DNA of 15,778 nt from Flavobacteriaceae bacterium (lineage in GTDB: Bacteria > Bacteroidota > Bacteroidia > Flavobacteriales > Flavobacteriaceae), in the NCBI GenBank assembly GCA_021648755.1, contig JAKISG010000037.1, forward strand, positions 1 through 15,778. The letters are read 5' to 3'. The stretch's first letter is position 1, and every line of letters starts with the position of its first letter. This document shows positions 15,575 through 15,778 of the stretch, in pieces. Position numbers and translations under genes: made by a program. A model generated the notes under the pieces. The model worked only from the letters and a program-made list of their open reading frames with translations, ran no database searches and was not told where the DNA came from.

Positions 15575-15778
15575 TTATTCTTTTTGTATTTTATCATTTG
15601 CTAGTAGTTGTTTTATTTGCCAAATCCATAAGTGATTTCTTTTAGTGGAGTAATCCATTATATTTTGGGTTTTATTTTTTTCAAAACTATAGTCTTTATT
15701 TTCAAAACTATGCTCTAAACCTAAGCAATGTAAGTATATACCAAATTAACTTTGTAACACCGTATTATATCGTTTATT
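15575..15778 (-). pseudogene. C-terminal remnant of a metzincin-like metalloprotease (possible toxin domain), extends beyond window
   Basis: A minus-strand frame ends at TAA 15575-15577 and reads back through LHCLGLEHSFENKDYSFEK and NIMDYSTKRNHLWIWQIKQ. LHCLGLEH matches the second half of the metzincin zinc motif HExxHxxGxxH, and NIMDYS fits the Met-turn that follows it. The first half is missing: where HE should stand the frame has GI, and a TAA interrupts at 15746-15748. Just before the stop, in frame, lies NTVL, which in such proteases normally sits directly in front of HE, so a few codons seem to have been inserted or scrambled. In Bacteroidota, domains with this ending are frequent at the C terminus of polymorphic toxins. 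The gene would start outside the window. Without the HE pair it should be inactive. Confidence 0.6.

Noticed and set aside
15681..15711. Direct repeat TCAAAACTAT twice, 21 bases apart, giving two TAGTTTTG promoter-like boxes on the minus strand
   Set aside because: Both copies fall inside the protease remnant's coding frame and simply encode the repeated SFE residues; a promoter here is possible but unsupported.
1..15778. tRNA, rRNA, CRISPR, insertion sequence or phage attachment site
   Set aside because: No cloverleaf, no regularly spaced repeats, no transposase or integrase motifs, and no flanking inverted repeats were seen in the window.

Overview
The window is AT-rich DNA (roughly 30% G+C by eye) from a member of the Bacteroidota, most likely a marine or host-associated Flavobacteriaceae. 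The main reasons are: the start of a PorP/SprF-family outer-membrane protein (type IX secretion and gliding), TAnnTTTG -7 promoter boxes, lipoproteins with an acidic stretch after the lipobox cysteine, a RimK ligase paired with an AstE/AspA-like hydrolase, and gene order typical of that family. No rRNA, tRNA, CRISPR array or insertion sequence was seen.

Layout. Bases 1-463 (minus): 5' part of a PorP/SprF gene. Bases 621-5402 (plus): an iron-sulfur assembly operon, sufA-sufB-sufC-sufD, with a decayed metallo-beta-lactamase-fold lipoprotein gene lodged between sufB and sufC. The cysteine desulfurase (sufS) and sufE genes are not next to it. Bases 5592-6059: a small, probably surface-exposed lipocalin-like lipoprotein, followed by a clear terminator. 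Bases 6450-8035: prs and the L25 ribosomal protein gene, closely spaced, then a terminator. Bases 8202-8768: pth, preceded by a tandem 19-bp repeat. Bases 8769-10605 (minus): an overlapping pair, rimK and an AstE/AspA-like zinc hydrolase, whose stop codon abuts the pth stop. Bases 10809-12449 (plus): S41/CtpA-type PDZ protease. Bases 12468-12632 (minus): an open frame without a start codon, probably a gene remnant. Bases 12653-14718 (minus): a CapA-family metallophosphatase-fold protein and an M23 peptidase anchored by one membrane segment. Bases 14933-15778 (minus): a lipoprotein with a MORN/YwqK-like core, downstream of the decayed C-terminal end of a metzincin-like metalloprotease.

Most of the window is housekeeping: Fe-S assembly, PRPP synthesis, translation and envelope maintenance. 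The accessory signals are the broken MBL lipoprotein inside suf, which has two separate lesions; the protease remnant plus lipoprotein at the right edge, which resembles the end of a polymorphic-toxin/immunity locus; and the rimK/hydrolase pair, which could form a glutamate-ligation and removal module. I found no complete, clearly new system. The right-edge locus is the best lead and continues outside the window.
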